Shown: positions 22,101-33,292 of the stretch, in pieces
Layout: each line of letters starts with the position of its first letter
Numbering within the stretch: position 1 is the first letter of the stretch
Origin: Nyssa sinensis
Lineage: Eukaryota > Streptophyta > Magnoliopsida > Cornales > Nyssaceae
Length of the DNA: 64,000 nucleotides
Reading direction: 5' to 3'
Assembly (NCBI GenBank): GCA_008638375.1
Contig: CM018052.1
Location: forward strand, 22,135,571-22,199,570
Notes under the pieces: generated by a model
The model's database searches: none
Seen by the model: only the letters and a program-made list of their open reading frames with translations
What the model was told of the DNA's origin: nothing
Position numbers and translations under genes: made by a program

Positions 22101-23702
22101 CATTGGTACGGTGGAAGATGATCCAATCAACTTCCGTCAAGCCCTAGAAAGTTCTAAATCTCAAGAGTGGATTGATGGCATGAATGAGGAGATAAAGTCC
22201 ATGAAGGACAATGACGTTTGGGATCTTGTCCCATTGCCTGAAGGTGTGAAACCCATTGGTTGCAAATGGATATTTAAAACCAAGAGGGATTCGAAAGGTA
22301 ATGTGGAGAGATACAAAGCTCGTCTTGTCACTAAAGGCTTTACACAAAAAGAAGGCATCGATTATAAAGAGACTTTCGCTCCAGTTTCATCCAAAGACTC
22401 TTTTAGGACAATAATGGCACTTGTGGCGCACTTTGACCTCGAGCTTCATCAGATGGATGTTAAGACTGCATTTCTCAATGGTGACATTAATGAAACAATC
22501 TATATGGTGTAACTAGAAAATTTTGTGTCGGGAGATGCAAAGAAAATGGTTTACAAGTTAAAGAAATCCATCTATGGGCTTAAGCAAGCTTCTCGTCAAT
22601 GGTATTACAAGTTTTATCAAGTTATCATTTCATTTGGTTTTGAGATGAATATGGTTGATGATTGTATATACCATAAGTTCAGTGGGAGTAAGCATATTTA
22701 CTTGGTTTTATATGTTGATGACATATTGCTTGCCACCAACGATATAGGCCTGTTGCATGAAACCAAGAGATTTTTATCAAAGAAATTTGTGATGAAAGAT
22801 CTTGGTGATGCTTCTTTTATGTTGGGTAGAGAGATACATCGGGATCGCTCTCGGGGTACACTTGGTTTATCACAAAAGAGCTATATCGAAAAATTCTTAA
22901 AAGGTTTGGCATGCATGATTGCAAACCAAGTGACACCTCTGTGGCTAAGGGAGACAAATTTAGTCTCAGTCAATGCCCCAAGAATAATTTTGAGATTCAG
23001 GAGATGCAAAAGATTCCTTATGCATCAGCAATAGGAAGTCTGATGTATGCTCAAGTATGTACGCGTCCGGATATTGCGTACATTGTTGGAATGTTGGGCA
23101 GATACTTAAGCAATCCTAGAAAGGATCATTGGATAGTAGCTAAGCGAGTCATAAGGTACTTACAGAGAACAAAAGACTACATGCTCACTTATCGAAAGTC
23201 AGATCAATTAGAGATTATTGGATATTCTGACTCCGATTTTGCTGGATGCCGAGATAACATGAAATCTACTTCAAGCTATATCTACTTACTTACTGGAGGT
23301 ACTATATCTTGGAAGAGTGTTAAACAGTCTATTGTAGCTTTTTCCACCATGGAAGCCTAGTTTGTAGCTTGTTATGAGGCGTCTAATCATGGAATATGGT
23401 TGCGAGATTTTTTCACGGGGTTGCGCATTCTAGATGGCATTGAAAGACCACTTAAGTTATTTTGTGACAATAAATCAGCAGTACTGTATTCCAACAACAA
23501 CAAGAGTTCGACGAAGTCAAAATTTATAGACATTAAATTCCTAGTTGTCAAAGAAATAGTTCAGAGTGGACTTATATCTATAGAGCACATTGGGTCAAAC
23601 TCCATGATTGCAGATCCACTGACTAAGGGATTACCACCCAAGGTCTTTCATGAGCACACTGCTCATATGGGTGTGGTTTCTCTTCAGGATATGTTGTTTT
23701 AG
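22101..23702 (+). pseudogene. Copia-1 reverse transcriptase and RNase H
   Basis: RT: WIDGMNEEIKSMKDNDVWDL, IGCKWIFKTKRD, LVTKGFTQKEGIDYKETFAP, LDVKTAFLNG-type [28 protein letters not shown] and the catalytic LVLYVDDILLATND at about 22700-22745. TAA at 22510-22512 breaks it (MV*LENF) and a frameshift lies near 22905. RNase H in the new frame: YSDSDFAGCRD (Asp), AFSTMEA*FVACYEA (Glu, with TAG at 23358-23360), LKLFCDNKSAVL and TKSKFIDIKF. The last segment ADPLTKGLPPKVFHEH is the usual copia C-terminus; the natural stop is at 23700-23702. Confidence 0.93.
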
Positions 23703-24114
23703 TGGAAGTTTGTATTTTAGATGTTTTTATTTATAGATATATTTGTTATGGATATTATGGATTTTATGGTTATTTACTATAGTAAAGTATTCAGTTTTCA
23801 TTCACTCTGATTTTGTATGGTTTGATCTCCCTAAAGTTTAAGGAGGACCAGTTGGAAATAGGCATGTTAAGATCACATTGCATGAAATTTCCATGCTACA
23901 CATCCACACCTGATCTTTGTCATTAGTTGCATTGATATATGTGATCATTGATGGGTCTAGTTACGAAATATGTAATGACGATCGCTTTGGTTTTGTATTG
24001 GTGTGGTTAATGGACAAGATTGTTAAAATATAGAAAGTTTTGATAGCAAAACTCATGAGCTCATAAAGTATAATTCACATTTATAAAGTTATATATATAG
24101 CCCAAGTGATAGAT
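23703..24114 (+). other. Copia-1 3' untranslated region
   Basis: About 410 bp between the pol stop and the 3' LTR, AT-rich, without a coding frame. Its last bases, AAGTGATAGAT, look like a decayed polypurine tract before TGTTGGAG. Confidence 0.6.
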
Positions 24115-24603
24115 TGTTGGAGTAAAATTAAATATATGGGCTTATATATTAAATAAATGTGAATTATAGGCTATCAAATAAAGTTAGGCTAATTAAAGTG
24201 ATTAATTTAAGTTTTAGGGCCTTAATTAATATATTATAAAGTGTGGGCATTAATGTGTAGAGACAAGCATAATTTTTATTTTTATGATGGGTTAAAATAA
24301 AAAATACGAACAGACGCGATTGTTTATACGAACAGTCACGATTGTTTATAAATAGGAGTCATGGTCCCCAGATCACACACAGTTTTTCCTATTCTTCTGA
24401 TTCCTAGTGTCAGAGAGAAATTTAGACGGAAAACAAGTGTAGATCTGGAAGATCATAAATCCTTAGACTCGGATATTTCAGTCCTTTTGTTATGAATTCA
24501 GGTACGCTTCTGCAAATTCAATATTTTAATCTTGATGATTCAATATGAATGTTCCTATTTGTGTGATGGTTTTTGGTTTTCACATAATAAAATTAATCTT
24601 ACA
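24115..24603 (+). repeat. Copia-1 3' LTR
   Basis: 489 bp, same termini as the 5' LTR, about 94% identical by eye. The TATA copy is at 24347-24354. It ends ...AATCTTACA, immediately followed by the TCAAA target duplicate at 24604-24608 and 90 bp of native intron before GDSL exon 2. Confidence 0.95.
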
Positions 24604-24698
24604 TCAAATTCATATTCTTGTCTCCATAAATTGCATGGGAATATGCACACTACGCCACAAGTATTTGCTAATTGAACATATATTATGATCACTTAGAG

Positions 24699-24823
24699 CT
24701 GAGCTTTTGGGCTTCGACAATTATATTTCACCATTCACAACCGCAAATGGCCAGGACATACTTAGAGGTGTGAATTATGCATCAGTAGCGGCTGGAATAA
24801 GGATTGAAACCAGGTAGCAATTG
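24699..24823 (+). pseudogene. GDSL lipase exon 2 with a nonsense codon
   Basis: The exon begins after acceptor TTAGAG^ and completes the split Ala codon of exon 1. It encodes ELLGFDNYISPF, GQDILRGVNYASVAAGI and then IETR*QL. The stop TAG at 24815-24817 replaces the residue that is normally Arg or Lys in ETGRQLG. The donor is TTG^GTAAGT at 24824. Length is 125 bp, so exons 1 and 2 together give 122 complete codons. The copia insertion in intron 1 ends only 90 bp upstream of this exon. Confidence 0.88.
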
Positions 24824-24829
24824 GTAAGT

Positions 24830-26310
24830 CCACTAATTTTTTTTTATCAGCAAAGAATAAGAAAATATTATTGATGCATTAAATGTACAAGAAATACATA
24901 AGGACGACATCAAAGAAAAAAAAAGGAAGAGGAAGATGCAAAAGGCATCATGGATCCTGAATTTTATCTCAACTAAGTTGACACCAAGAAAGAAAACTAA
25001 TTGTATGCCAGCAACAACCAAAACCAAACACTAACTCTAAATAAATATACCACAACATAAACAGGCCAAAAACAAAGCAGGACAACTAAAGAAAAAGCAA
25101 AACCACTTCACTAGCTTTAAAACTTTCCTTTCACTCCAACAATAGCAAAGGACTAGCCATGAAGACTTCACCAAAACCAACCATCACGAGAAAAGGACAA
25201 TAAACTAAAGAGTAAAATTCCTGCAGCTTGCTCAACTGTAATTCAAAAGGCAAAATTCTGAATATCACAGGCAACTTAAAACTTGAGAGAATCGGAAGAT
25301 TAAGTCATTAATGAAAAAATCCATTCGATTCATTTTAGATGAAACCCAAAAAGCCACTTTTACGTTTACCTACCCAAAGATGATTTCCCATTAAGACGAA
25401 GCTCCATTGAACACACATATTGCTTGTTTCAAACCTTTAAACTTGAAACAATGCCACCATTCCAATACATCATTGATGAAGTATGGGGAAACCCACTGAA
25501 TACCAAACCAATATACATAAGCAGACCAATTCTTCCAAATATTGTGATAGTCAAGAAGAATATGATCTAAAGATTCCACAGAATTACCACATAAGCAACA
25601 TAAACCACATTGGTCATCAGAGATGATGCCGAATTTGGGGAGAAGATCAAAATTTTTAACCCTACTCTTCCAAGCCAACCAACCAAAGAATTTTGCACGA
25701 GGCGGAGCAACATTCCACCAGATTAGTTTCGGAACAGGGAGAATCGGTTGGAAGGAGGATTCTAAAACATGATAAAGAGAGCTAACATAATATTTACTTG
25801 TGGAATTAGCTTTCCATGTCAAACAATTGAAGCAGGAATCAGAGATTATAGGAGCATTAGAAAAAAAAACCTGAAGCCTTGTGAGGTCTTCTTCCTCCCA
25901 TGTAAAAGAGATCAGCGAAAAGAAAAAGACAAATTATCTGAAGTAAGCCTTAAGGCTACGAAATCTTTTAGATTACCATTCTTAGAGGTAGACAGACTAA
26001 AGAGTCTTGGAAATAAGGCTGATAGAGGTTGATTAGAAACCCAGGGATCTTTTCAAAATGAAATCAATTTTGCCATCACAAATCGATAAGCTCAAATTTG
26101 AGATGAAGAATTGGTGAAGAGCAGGCTGTCTAAAATTGATATTAAGAATGTCCAACCATATATTTGGAGAAGATGAATTAAGCAACTAGATCCCATTCAA
26201 GGATTGGTAGTTTCCCAAAATTGTTTTCCTCCAAACAGATTCTTTTTTTGTATCAAAATGCCACCACCATTTAAGCAAGAGATAGTTATTCATGATCCTC
26301 AAGTTCCTGG
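24830..26310 (-). mobile_element. L1-type LINE, 3' third (zinc-finger region, 3' UTR, poly-A)
   Basis: The element reads right to left. The poly-A tail appears as poly-T at about 24836-24845. The C-terminal RT-linked zinc-binding domain (zf-RVT) is at 25822-25430: LIWWNVAPPRAKFFGWLAW and SRVKNFDLLPK, then CGLCCLCGNSVESLDHILL with the CxxC..H pattern. Upstream, around 26280-26150, are NLRIMNNYLLLKWWWHF and DTKKESVWRK. Stops are scattered. The segment ends at the CCTGG target site of Copia-2, and the coding frame continues across it at 41897. Confidence 0.9.
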
Positions 26311-26627
26311 TGAAGACACATGGAAAATCTAATATAATCAATGGTGAACTTGTTCACCATTGATACAGAGAGATAGCGAAAGCTGGAGAGGATGAGCAAT
26401 TTAGATATTTTAAAGAGGGAAAAATATACTTCTTCATTAATTACTTCTTACATCTCTTCACAAATTATTTCGTCACACTATATATATATATATATATATA
26501 TGTATCAGTAACAGAATTTGATTTTTTACAATCTGTTACAGGTTGTTGTAGCCAGCTAGATTTAATCTGAGTTGGTTGTGTTGTTACTTTGCTAAGAACA
26601 GTTTGCTGAGAGCAGGATTGGTTAACA
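26311..26627 (-). repeat. Copia-2 3' LTR
   Basis: On the + strand it starts TGAAGACACATGG and ends GATTGGTTAACA. It holds an AT microsatellite (26480-26501) and a 28-bp perfect palindrome at 26337-26364 (arms ATCAATGGTGAAC around TT). The adjoining polypurine tract, GCAGGGGGA on the - strand, is at 26628-26636. Confidence 0.93.
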
Positions 26628-26636
26628 TCCCCCTGC

Positions 26637-27510
26637 AAACTGATGGTAGGGGTAAAGGCCAGCAGTTTGGATCTTAGAGTGAGGAATCTGGGTGAGGGAA
26701 GGCCTTTGGTGAAGATGTCAGCAAGTTGATCTTCAGAAGGCACAAAGTGCAGAGTGATAGCCTTTCTTGTAACCTGTTCTCTGACCTAATGGAAATCTAT
26801 TTCGATGTGTTTAGTTCTGCCATGGAATACTAGATTGGATGCCAATGCCATGGCTGAGATATTATCATAGTAAAGAATTGGAGGTTGTTTGAGATACAAG
26901 TGGAAATATTGGAAGAGCATTTTAACCCAGGATAATTTAGCTATTATGATTTCCATGGCCTTATATTTAGCTTCTGTGGAGGACCCGACGACAGTGCTTT
27001 GTTTCTTGGCACTCTAGTGAATTGGACTAGAACCAAGGTAGAGGAGGAAGCCAGTGGTGGATTTGCTATCAAGTGGATCACTTGCCCAGCCTGCATCTGA
27101 GTAGGCCTCAAGAGTTAAAGTTGTGGGATGGTAATGGAGGCTAACAATGGGACTGCCCTTAAGATACCTCAGAATCCTTTTGACAGCTGAGAAATGGTTG
27201 TCTTTTGGGTTGTGCATGTGTTGACAGACTGTGTTAACAGCAAAGGAGATATCTGGTCTGGTAAAGGTTAGATATTAGAGGGCTCCAACTAAGGATCTGA
27301 AAGGAGTGGGGTCTAAGAGTGGTTGGCCAGATGTTTTACTCAGGTGAAAGCTAGAGGGACATGGAGTTTTGCAGGCCTTGCAGTAAAGCATTTGAGCCTT
27401 TATAAGAAGATCATTGAGATACTTTTGTTGAGACACAAATAATATAGAGGGCCCAAGTCTTTCATATCAAATGCTAGGCTTAGTTGATGAATTAGAGTTT
27501 GGGCAAAGGA
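26637..27510 (-). pseudogene. Copia-2 RNase H and RT C-terminus
   Basis: On the - strand: FAQTLIHQLS continues the RT after removal of the insertion at 27516. Then HNPKDNHFSAVKRILRYLKG and LEAYSDAGWASDPLDSKSTTG (RNase H Asp) follow, then a segment ending QLADIFTKGLPSPRF near 26740. Stops (for example just after 27014 and around 26790) break the frame. It is the 3' end of copia pol. Confidence 0.88.
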
Positions 27511-27515
27511 GGGAT

Positions 27516-30500
27516 TGTCACGCCCCGAAATTTCCAACCAAACCCGGGGACGCGACTAAAGCGAAATAAAAGAAGAAAATAAATAGACGAATAAATAAAT
27601 AAATAACAATTCAACCGATTTAAATACAAGCCTACATACATTCCTGTTTTATAAAATTTCGGCAGAACCTCCTTTGTTTTCTAAGCCTTTTCGCACCTAA
27701 TATTTTGCAACAATTCACATATATAAACAACAGTGCATCCCATCCTCACTTGATGGCCACAATCTCATCAAATTAAAATATACATCACCTAATTATACAA
27801 CCGAAGACAATTAAATAGATACACACGTACATACGTTCACTTCGGTCAATATATATATATACATGTCTTTGGGCTTAAGCCCGTACATCATAATACATGC
27901 CTCACGGGCCAAATATCCTTCTAAGTTCGGGTCTCCTCCACTCTGTGAGACTTCCTCAAGTCTCAGGTGCCTGGAGTGTCATCTGAAAAATGTTGCCCAC
28001 GAATGGGTCAGCTCAACTGCTGGTATGATACAATGCTAATGCAAGGAACAAAATGTAAGGCGTGGCATGTGCAAGTGTACATTTATCTCTATATGCCTTC
28101 TAAATCATCTATGCATGGCAATAATAACAATCCACATGCCTTCCACATCATCTATGCAATATAACGACAATAATCCGCATGCTTTCCAAATCATGCATAC
28201 CACATAATGGTAATGAATCCATATGCCATCCAATTGTCCATGCAATGTAATGACAATGCACATGAACCTCCCACACAACTCTATGCCACATGACAATGCA
28301 TATGAAACACTCACACAACTCTATGCCACATCCATGTCCACTCTATGCATGTCATGTCAACACCATGCATGTCATGTCTCGGTTTACGGATCGCTCCCGA
28401 TGGGTACCCGAGTAACCAACACCTGTTCACGGATCGCTCCCGTTGGGTCGCAGGCACCAATGCAATGGCCAATTTTGGGTTTGTCACCACAGGATCTACA
28501 CCCTCATAATGCACAGCACCTCGTGCTCAACCCACACTATGTCATCAATGAATTACACTATGCCAAATGCCATGGTTCCACCATGCAATGCCACAATCTC
28601 AACAGAACATTTCTTGCCAACCCGTGTAGTATGCTTTAAATAATGCTGCATATTTAAAGCAACAATATCATCCAAATCTCAAAACTTTTTCCACAAGCCT
28701 GTATGCCATGAGCAGTCAAATTAAACACATGCTCGATTCACACATTCACAATCTCAACAATTCACAAAGAACACATAACTCCATAAAGCACCAATACATC
28801 GAACTATCACACCTTCCCAAACATATGATATATCAACACGAATGCAAGCCAAAACATAATAATCCAAACTCAGAAGTAGGATCCATCTTCACTATAGCAA
28901 CAAATTATAAAACAATTCAAAGCACATATCAGAGTACATAAGTTATCAATTCTAGGTTTTTCAAGCAGCTATATTCTACGTGATTCCCTAATCATCAAAT
29001 CAATACATGCACAAATCAATCAACATGCAAATCATTCCTAAACTTACTCCTATTCCTTACTTAGCAAAATATCATACCTGATAGGGTTGGTCACAACCCT
29101 AGTAAACTGTGTCCACTATGCAGTCCAACTAATCAGTGAACAACTCAGTCCTCCTACTATGTCGGTCTAGGAAGTCAAGTCGCCTTTTCCTTCCCCTTCA
29201 GAGTTCCTAACATTTACAATTCACATCTCAATAACTCAACACAAAAAAAAAAATAAATAAAGAAAATTCCTCAATGATTTTAAGGACACTTCAAAGTCTT
29301 TCACCCACTTACTGAACATCTAACAAATCTCAAATCCAGCCATGAAATCACCTAATGATTTATCACAATGGCATCATTCACATATCACCCGTACCACAAT
29401 GCAATTTAATAACCTATTATTCCCCCAAGGTTATTCTAACTCATCGGAGCCTACCAATAGCCTACAATATCAATATCAAAGTATGAAAATCCATCTCAAA
29501 ATATATTAATGACTTGTCCCATTCAGACATCGAGTTATTTCGGCACATTTAATTTAATTAATTAAATTATTTAATTTACACGGACAAGTACTCACAAACT
29601 ATAAATTTTCAAAAGCCTTTAGCTCAAGGAACCTATAGTCAACATTCACCATTAAATGTTTATTACATAGATTTTCTATCACTGAATCCATGATTAAAAA
29701 GATATACAGAAATTCAAAGAACTATCACATAGTTCCATAGGGTTGGCCAGTTTTCAAATTGAAACAAGATAAATTCAATTTAAAGTTGGCTCAAATGATT
29801 AAATAGATAGAGCCCTATGGGTTCAATTAAATAATCCATCACATGTCACATGTCACAAGGTGTGTCAACATGTACATAGGCTCACAATATAATAATACAA
29901 CTCTATCAATGAATTAAACACCAATCAAGGCAACAAATCACTCAAAAACATCCAAAAACACATATATGCCTAAACTACCAACTCTAAACTTTTCAAAGGG
30001 GCTATCACCTAGATGCTTTCTTAACCTTAATTATATACTTACAGCAGTTCAAACTTAATTAAAAACACAAGGGAACTTAAATCTATTTCTAGATTAGTAC
30101 AACATCATACCTAAAATCAGTTTTTCTTAAACTGAGAAGGCTGTACTTTCTGGATGTCTAAACTGTTTGGTGACTCTATAGTACTCGTTGAGCTGAACAC
30201 TTTCTCAGAAGGAAGTTCAGCCAAATTCCCGCTTGAAATGTGTGTTCCGGCAGCTTGAAAATGTAGAATTTTAGGGCTTTTCTCTCCCTCTCTCTATACG
30301 GACGAGCTTCCTGAAATATCTGAATGTATTTGTGATAAGGATAGACTAGATGAGCTGTATGTATAGTGGGGAATCAAAGGGGCAAGGGCAAATGACCATT
30401 TTGCCCTTAATGAGGCCGTAACCCCGTTACTCTACAGCTCATTCCTAAACGCTTCAAATTGAAATTCTGTTTTAACCAATGTTTATAAAATTATTTTAAA

Positions 30501-30816
30501 TGAAAATTATTAGAAGAAAACATTTTCAGTTGAGGTCGGCTTAGACCCGTTCCACCCGGGTCACCCGAATACCCTTTTTGTCCAATTCCGGAAACCATTT
30601 CCGTTTCGGTTAATTTTTGTACAGAGGATACTTCACATTATTCTAAGCACTTTACTCTTCTATGACACACTCTAAATATGTCTCTAAATAGGTCGTTTGG
30701 TGAAAACAGTGTAAAAGGGTACTTTACCGATAAAACTGACAAAAGTGATAAACTATGCATGCAAAGTGTTCTACCTCAAAAACGAAAAATTTACCCTCAT
30801 TTTTTGGATCTCTACA
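27516..30816 (-). mobile_element. Solo-LTR-like element B (3.30 kb) in Copia-2 RT
   Basis: On the + strand it begins TGTCACGCCCCGAAATTTCC and ends GGATCTCTACA, with the perfect duplication GGGAT (27511-27515 and 30817-30821). Read on the - strand its start, TGTAGAGATCC, resembles that of element A, so B is an A-family member in opposite orientation. Removing B and one GGGAT rejoins the Copia-2 RT frame (DIIVTSNDPSFAQTL). No gag-pol motif is visible inside; several short frames of ~65-140 codons have no recognisable domain. Confidence 0.88.
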
Positions 30817-30821
30817 GGGAT

Positions 30822-31500
30822 CATTACTAGTTACTATAATATCATCAACATATAAAAGAAGGATTGTAATAGAGGAGCCGTGGTGTCTGAGAAAGAGGGA
30901 GGTATCAGCTGTAGATTAAGTGAAGTTGAGGGTAAATAGATGAGAGGTGAAACTCTATAACCAAGCCCTAAGGGCTTGCTTGAGACCATATATGGATTTA
31001 TTGAGTTTACAGACATAGTTGGGGTAATTAGGGTCTATGAATCCTTGAGGTTGGTGCATGTAACCTTCCTCTTTGAGGTGGCCATGTAAGAATGCATTTT
31101 TGACATCTAATTGCCTTAGAGGCCAGTTGAAGTGAGCTGCCAAAGCAAGCACAGTCCTCATAGTTGTGTGTTTTACCACAGGCCCAAAGGTTTCATCATA
31201 ATCAAGACCTACCTCCTGATGGTAGCCCTTGGCCACAAGTCTAGCTTTGTGTCTTTATATGCTGCCATCTGAATTTTATTTAAGTTTGTACACCCATTTA
31301 CATCCTACCATATTTTTGTTTGGTGGAAAAGGTACGAGTGTCCAAGTGTGCTGTTGATGAAAAGCAGCGAACTCTTCAGCCATGGATTTCCTCCAAGCTA
31401 AAATTTTATTGGCTGCAGTAAATAACTGAGACTCAGAATAAGATTCTAAGGTGGTAGGAGAGGTGACTGCTGTGAAAGTCTTCTTCTTAGAGATGCCCAA
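30822..31500 (-). pseudogene. Copia-2 reverse transcriptase N-terminal and palm region
   Basis: On the - strand: WRKSMAEEFAAFHQQHTWTL, VGCKWVYKLK, then [33 protein letters not shown] and [18 protein letters not shown]. The catalytic DD..IIVTSND region follows at about 30850-30822. A stop near 31260 and a shift near 30960 break it. Continuation is at 27510. Confidence 0.92.
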
Positions 31501-32458
31501 TTTAGATCTTGTACCATTGGGTATTGATTTATGGTAGTGGCAGGGTCTGAACTAGTGGCTGAGAGCCGGGAGGTTGGATGGTTGGTTGAAGGCAGTTGAG
31601 TTGTTGGTTGATTTTCTAGAAGTGAGCAATTGGGTACTGAGGTAGATGGCAAATTGGCTGTAGGTGGAGTGCAGGTGAGTGGCTGTGAGGGAGTAGGGAG
31701 TGTTTGTGATAGTATAAGAGGCAAGGTTGTAGAGGTAGGGGGATGAGAGACACAAGGTTGTAGAGAGAGTGTTTGTGGTAAGGAATTGAGATCAGTAGAG
31801 GGAGCTTGGGAAGGAATGGAGCCTAGAAGTGAAGTTGGGGAAGAAGCTAGGTTTATAGATTATAAGTGGAGGTTGGGAAAGAATTAAGATGATGGAATGG
31901 ATAGGTTGTTTCATCAAAGAGTATATGTCTGGTGCCATACATCTTGTTGGTGGAGTGGTCAAGGCAATAGAATCCTTTGTAGTTAAGAGCATAGCCTAGG
32001 AAAGTACATTGTGTGGTTTTGCGTTGCATTATGTTATAGGAATATGGTTTGAGGAGGGGGTAACAGGCATAACCAAAAGTCTTAAGGGCTGTGTAATCAA
32101 GAGGAGAGTGAAACAACTTCTCATAAGGAGAAAGGTGGGATAGAACTCGTGTAGGCATTCTATTGATAAGATAGGTTGTTGTTGAGAATGCCAAGGTCCA
32201 ATACTTGAGTGGTAGAGAGGCTCTAGATTTTAGAGTAAGACCGGTTTCTATAATATGCCTGTGTTTCCTCTCAACAATACCATTTTGCTAAGGGGTGTGA
32301 GGACAGGACCTCTCATGATGGATGTTAGACTGAGTGAGCAGCTGTGTGAGTTCTGTTTTATTGTATTTCCCTCCCCCATCAGATCTGAATGTCTTTATAC
32401 TACTAGAAAATAAGCTTTCTTCATAGGCCTTGAATTTGTAAAAGGTAATGAACAGATC
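31501..32458 (-). pseudogene. Copia-2 integrase C-terminal part
   Basis: On the - strand: HKSDLFITFYKFKAY, IKTFRSDGGGKYNKTELTQL (second catalytic Asp), and a stop in place of Gln/Trp before NGIVERKHRHII (Glu; near 32280-32240). Then MAFSTTTYLINRMPT and YEKLFHSPLDYTALKTFGY. The Ser/Pro/Thr-rich linker to RT lies at about 31850-31500. Upstream integrase continues at 39668 across the AGATT site. Confidence 0.9.
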
Positions 32459-33292
32459 AGATTTGTGATATCCCGACCCGGGATACGACACGTATACCGA
32501 GACAAGTTGATTGAATAGTATAATATGGGCTACTTAGAGCTCTAAATTATTGTATTATATGTATAGAATAGTATCAGTACTATGGCTAGTGTCGGGTAAC
32601 ACCAGAACAACTCAGAACCTTACCTCGAAAAGCGTGCATGCATGCAACCCATGCATGCATACGTACGTACACATGCATAGTTCATAAAATATTAGTGTAT
32701 GTGTACGTGATTAAAAATATAATTATACGTATTTATATGATTATAAATACATGTATAAAAATATGTAATTGATGTGTATATATATATATATATAACATGG
32801 TTATACATGTATTTATGTATTTGTGTAATAAATAAAGGAAAAGAAAACAAAAAAGGGAAAAATATCAGTGTGTGCATCACTGTGTGTGTGTGTGTGCATC
32901 ACTGTGTGTGTGTGTGTGTTTGGGAAACCCACCAACCGACTTGGTGAGGTGGTGTGTGTGTATATGTGATATATGTGTATATGTGTAATATGTAAGGTAC
33001 GTGGATGGAGGAGAGTGAGTAGGCAGTTCTCTACAGTCAAGGATGACTGCAAGAGAGAGAGAGAGAGAGATAAGGTAGAGAGAGAAGAGGCGGTGGGTGA
33101 ATGTCTCTTTATATATGTATACGGGTTTGAGAGATGAGAGGTTAGAAAAGAAGGGAAAGGTCAGGAACTGAAGGGGAGAAGAAGAGAGAAAGATTGAAGC
33201 AGAAATAAGGAAGTTTGGAGGGTCACACAGGGCAAAAATCCGAACACCCAGGTAAGCCATTTAGTTCTGTTTTTACGATTTAAAGCATGAGG

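Larger units (their letters stand above)
5518..24603 (+). mobile_element. Copia-1: Ty1/copia LTR retrotransposon in GDSL intron 1, split by a gypsy element
   Basis: A full-length element with two LTRs (5518-6007 and 24115-24603), target duplication TCAAA (5513-5517 and 24604-24608), and a tRNA-iMet-type primer site immediately after the 5' LTR. Gene order is gag, protease, integrase, reverse transcriptase, RNase H, diagnostic of Ty1/copia and similar to TNT1-94-type proteins. Without the nested gypsy (7037-19279 plus one 5-bp duplication) it is about 6.8 kb. By eye the LTRs differ at roughly 28 of 490 sites (~94% identity). It lies in the sense orientation of the GDSL gene. It is inactive: at least six stops and one frameshift in gag-pol. 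Confidence 0.95.

Noticed and set aside
24604..24698. Extra GDSL coding sequence directly after the Copia-1 insertion
   Set aside because: No homology to the family; it is native intron 1 ending in the exon 2 acceptor.
28223..28639. 138-codon + strand frame in element B
   Set aside because: Made of short imperfect 'atgcca' and 'catgtc' repeats; no domain and not conserved in related elements.
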